Source: Succinatimonas sp. UBA6849
Lineage (GTDB): Bacteria > Pseudomonadota > Gammaproteobacteria > Enterobacterales > Succinivibrionaceae
DNA length: 9,081 nucleotides
Reading direction: 5' to 3'
Assembly: GCA_002449335.1 (NCBI GenBank)
Contig: DKDL01000112.1
Span: 1-9,081 of the forward strand
Shown: in pieces, positions 7,601 through 9,081 of the stretch
How the letters are laid out: every line of letters begins with the position of its first letter
Numbering within the stretch: position 1 is the stretch's first letter
The notes under the pieces: model-generated
What the model was told of the DNA's origin: nothing
Databases searched by the model: none
What the model saw: only the letters and a program-made list of their open reading frames with translations
Program-made: the position numbers and the translations under genes

Positions 7601-8534
7601 AACCTGTTGCAGCACCTGGGAATGGAGAAATAGCTGTAGGATGGTTATGAGTTTCTACCTTCATTAAGATAGGCATATCCTCTTCGTGGTATGCCCACTC
7701 GTGATTAGGATTTGGGAAGAAACGACCTGCCTTTGAGCCTTCCATAACAGCAGCATTATCTTTATATGCTGATAATACATAATCACCGTTGGTCTCAAAG
7801 GTGTTTTTAATCATGCCGAATAAAGATTTGTCTTGTAACTTACCATCGATCTTCCATTCAGCACCGAATACCTTATGACGGCAGTGCTCTGAGTTCATCT
7901 GAGCAAACATGTACAGCTCGATATCGGTAGGATCACGACCAATTACCTTGAAGCTGTCCATTAAGTATTCCATTTCAGGCTCTGATAAAGCTAAGCCTAA
8001 CTCTACATTAGCCTTGCGCAGTGCATCCATACCGCCTGTAGTTAAAGCAACAGTCTTAAATGGCTTTGGAGTCTGCTTTTCAAATAGCTTTGAACCTTCT
8101 TCTAAAGAGAACAGAACGTTCTCCATCATGCGGTCGTGAATTAAAGCACTTACTTTCTTCTTCTCTTCATCAGAGAATGTACCATTCTCTTTTACGATGT
8201 AGTAAGCAATACCACGCTCAATTCTTAAGATCTTATTAAGACCGCAGTTGTGAGCAATATCAGTAGCCTTAGATGCCCAAGGAGAAATGGTACCTACACG
8301 AGGAATTACAAAGAATAGCTCACCTTTATTCTCGGTTTCGTCCTTTGATGGACCATAGCTTAGGATCTTGTTTAAAACAGTCTTTTCCTTATCGGTTAAA
8401 GACTCTTTGGTATCAACAAGATGAACAAAATGAGTACTAATTGAACTTACCTTGATGCCTTCTTTACCTAATGCATTGATAATCTTCTCAATTCTAAAGG
8501 TTGAAACGGCAGGAGAACCTAAAATGATATCCAT
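4641..8534 (-). CDS. purL: Phosphoribosylformylglycinamidine synthase (FGAM synthase), long form
   Basis: A 1297-residue enzyme, almost the same length as E. coli PurL (1295). It catalyses the fourth step of de novo purine synthesis: FGAR + glutamine + ATP to FGAM + glutamate + ADP + Pi, in the cytoplasm. The N-terminal domain opens with [15 protein letters not shown]. The ATP/FGAR-binding halves carry [37 protein letters not shown] and [15 protein letters not shown] in the first half and [16 protein letters not shown] in the second. The C-terminal glutaminase domain (from about 1040) has the nucleophile C1137 in [12 protein letters not shown] and the H1262/E1264 pair in MPHPERV. All catalytic residues seen are intact. 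ATG 8532-8534 has AGGA nine bases upstream and aligns with the start of known PurLs. It is transcribed alone and ends in a strong terminator. No recognisable PurR box was seen upstream. Confidence 0.98.
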   Translation of the reverse strand: [1297 protein letters not shown]

Positions 8535-8636
8535 CAGAAATGTTCCTGTTTAACTAACTGATATAGTGAAATGACTTTTTTCTAGAGTAACTGTTTTGCT
8601 TAAGATGTAACAATCAACCTTAAATAAAACAGCTCT

Positions 8637-8665
8637 AAAAAAATGTGGCTGTATTTTACCACATT
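8637..8665 (-). terminator. Terminator-like hairpin in the purL leader (possible attenuator or operator)
   Basis: On the minus strand AATGTGG (8665-8659) pairs perfectly with CCACATT (8648-8642) over a 10-base loop and is followed by a run of Ts ending at 8637 (seven Ts in all). It lies about 105 bases upstream of the purL ATG, downstream of a good sigma-70-like promoter (8709-8737). The form fits a weak intrinsic terminator in the leader. The arms also flank an extended -10-like TGGTAAAAT, so the dyad could instead be an operator. Confidence 0.45.
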
Positions 8666-8684
8666 GCAAGTGAGCATATGTCAA
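8653..8684 (-). promoter_or_regulatory. Second candidate purL promoter (proximal)
   Basis: A perfect TTGACA lies at 8684-8679 on the minus strand, and an extended -10-like TGG-TAAAAT lies at 8661-8653. The spacing between the hexamers is 20 bp, longer than optimal, so the TG extension would have to carry recognition. The -10 sits inside the 8642-8665 dyad. Less convincing than the distal candidate on spacing. Confidence 0.3.
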
Positions 8685-8708
8685 TTGGTGTACTTTTAAC
8701 CATAATTA

Positions 8709-8737
8709 AGCATAAGTAATGAAAAATACCTTGTAAA
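8709..8737 (-). promoter_or_regulatory. purL: Candidate sigma-70 promoter for purL (distal)
   Basis: On the minus strand TTTACA (8737-8732, 5 of 6 to TTGACA) is followed after exactly 17 bp by TATGCT (8714-8709, 4 of 6 to TATAAT). The predicted start is near 8702, giving a purL leader of about 168 bases that contains the terminator-like hairpin. Confidence 0.45.
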
Positions 8738-8759
8738 TTGAATAAAACATTCATTCAAT
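8737..8759. repeat. Inverted repeat ATTGAAT-N9-ATTCAAT touching the distal purL promoter
   Basis: Seven-base perfect arms at 8737-8743 and 8753-8759 with a 9-base spacer. It abuts the -35 hexamer of the distal purL promoter candidate from the upstream side, a position typical for an activator or repressor site. It does not resemble the PurR consensus. It is AT-rich, so chance remains possible. Confidence 0.35.
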
Positions 8760-8850
8760 CCTTGTTTACATCAAGATACTAGGAAGGGTTAATTCAGATG
8801 CAGAGACATCATGTTTCTGGACTTAGTTGGCAGGGGTATATACATAGTAA

Positions 8851-8881
8851 AAGAGAGCACACAAAAAACCAGAGCTCTCTT
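8851..8881. repeat. Hairpin-forming inverted repeat AAGAGAGC / GCTCTCTT
   Basis: AAGAGAGC (8851-8858) and GCTCTCTT (8874-8881) are perfect 8 bp arms with a 15-base loop. Read on the minus strand the stem ends in four Ts (two of them in the stem), so it might be a weak terminator for something to the right. On the plus strand no T-run follows directly. No gene was identified that it would terminate. Confidence 0.4.
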
Positions 8882-8947
8882 CGGGGATTTTAAATTCCAT
8901 TTTCACAGAAACAGATCAAGGATTAGTAATCTATGCTCTGCAAAGTT

Positions 8948-8961
8948 TAGGTTGTAACCTA
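8948..8961. repeat. Short dyad TAGGTT-GT-AACCTA
   Basis: Six-base perfect arms separated by two bases, a compact shape common in operators of dimeric regulators. No promoter of reasonable quality is clearly linked to it, so its role is unknown. Confidence 0.25.
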
Positions 8962-9081
8962 TAAAACAATCTATCTAATATCCTTCTATTTTGAGCTTAA
9001 AATCGTTTCCATATCAGAAGGAAAATCGTTAAGGCTTCATGCTCGTCATTAATTGTCAACCTCTACTTTCCACGGTTAAAA

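Larger units (their letters stand above)
8535..9081. other. 547 bp region without a recognisable gene upstream of purL
   Basis: Both strands are broken by frequent stops; no frame on the minus strand enters from the right edge and stays open for more than a few codons. Contents that can be supported are the purL ribosome-binding site (AGGA at 8544-8547 on the minus strand), two candidate purL promoters, a terminator-like hairpin in the purL leader, and several inverted repeats (8737-8759, 8851-8881, 8948-8961). No tRNA or known riboswitch was recognised. Confidence 0.6.

Noticed and set aside
7909..8139. 76-codon plus-strand frame
   Set aside because: Antisense to the N-terminal part of purL; no support beyond being open.
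8761..8775. FNR-like dyad (CTTGTTTACATCAAG)
   Set aside because: One base short of the TTGAT-N4-ATCAA spacing and mismatched in one half; not good enough to call.
8999..9030. Two direct copies of AAAATCGTT (8999-9007 and 9022-9030)
   Set aside because: Only nine bases in AT-rich DNA with no linked promoter; no third copy was seen.
9054..9059. Minus-strand TTGACA resembling a strong -35
   Set aside because: No acceptable -10 hexamer at 16-18 bp (AGCCTT at 17 bp), and no gene on the minus strand follows within 450 bp except distant purL.
9039..9081. Plus-strand ATG open to the right edge (14 codons, MLVINCQPLLSTVK)
   Set aside because: Too short to judge; the AAGG before it is only 4 bases away, and no promoter or family resemblance supports it.

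Overview
The window reads as chromosomal DNA of a low-GC, probably anaerobic gammaproteobacterium. The long-form PurL (1297 residues) and the close likeness of the two-component pair to Vibrio/Aeromonas FlrB and FlrC point to this class. The AT-rich composition and the edge gene suggest something like the Succinivibrionaceae (order Aeromonadales). The family placement is inference; the class is fairly safe. No tRNA, rRNA, CRISPR array or insertion sequence was seen.

All recognisable genes are on the minus strand, so transcription runs from right to left. From right to left: about 550 bp without a recognisable gene (8535-9081) that holds candidate purL promoters and a terminator-like hairpin in the purL leader; purL (4641-8534), closed by a clear intrinsic terminator; a ThiF/MoeB/HesA-family E1-like adenylyltransferase (3642-4427); a 133 bp gap with a good sigma-54 promoter; flrB (2483-3508) and flrC (1004-2461), a PAS-containing histidine kinase and its sigma-54 activator; an IclR-family regulator (169-930) whose start is bracketed by a 13 bp perfect inverted repeat; and at the left edge the first 19 codons of a gene that looks like an AAA-ATPase-like/PD-(D/E)XK-nuclease family protein (1-59).

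FlrB and FlrC form one transcription unit. FlrB phosphorylates FlrC (Asp54), and FlrC works with RpoN to switch on mid-hierarchy flagellar genes. The sigma-54-type site in front of flrB fits the known scheme in which flrBC is itself a sigma-54 target of the master activator FlrA. Unlike Vibrio or Pseudomonas, the pair is not next to flrA or to fliE-J; it sits between a ThiF-like gene and an iclR-type gene. PurL (purine synthesis), the ThiF-like enzyme and IclR have no evident functional link to flagella, so the order looks like a broken or relocated flagellar locus among housekeeping genes.

I found no wholly new multi-gene system. The most interesting signals are regulatory: the sigma-54 promoter with two palindromes upstream of flrB, the large inverted repeat at iclR, and the attenuator-like leader of purL.
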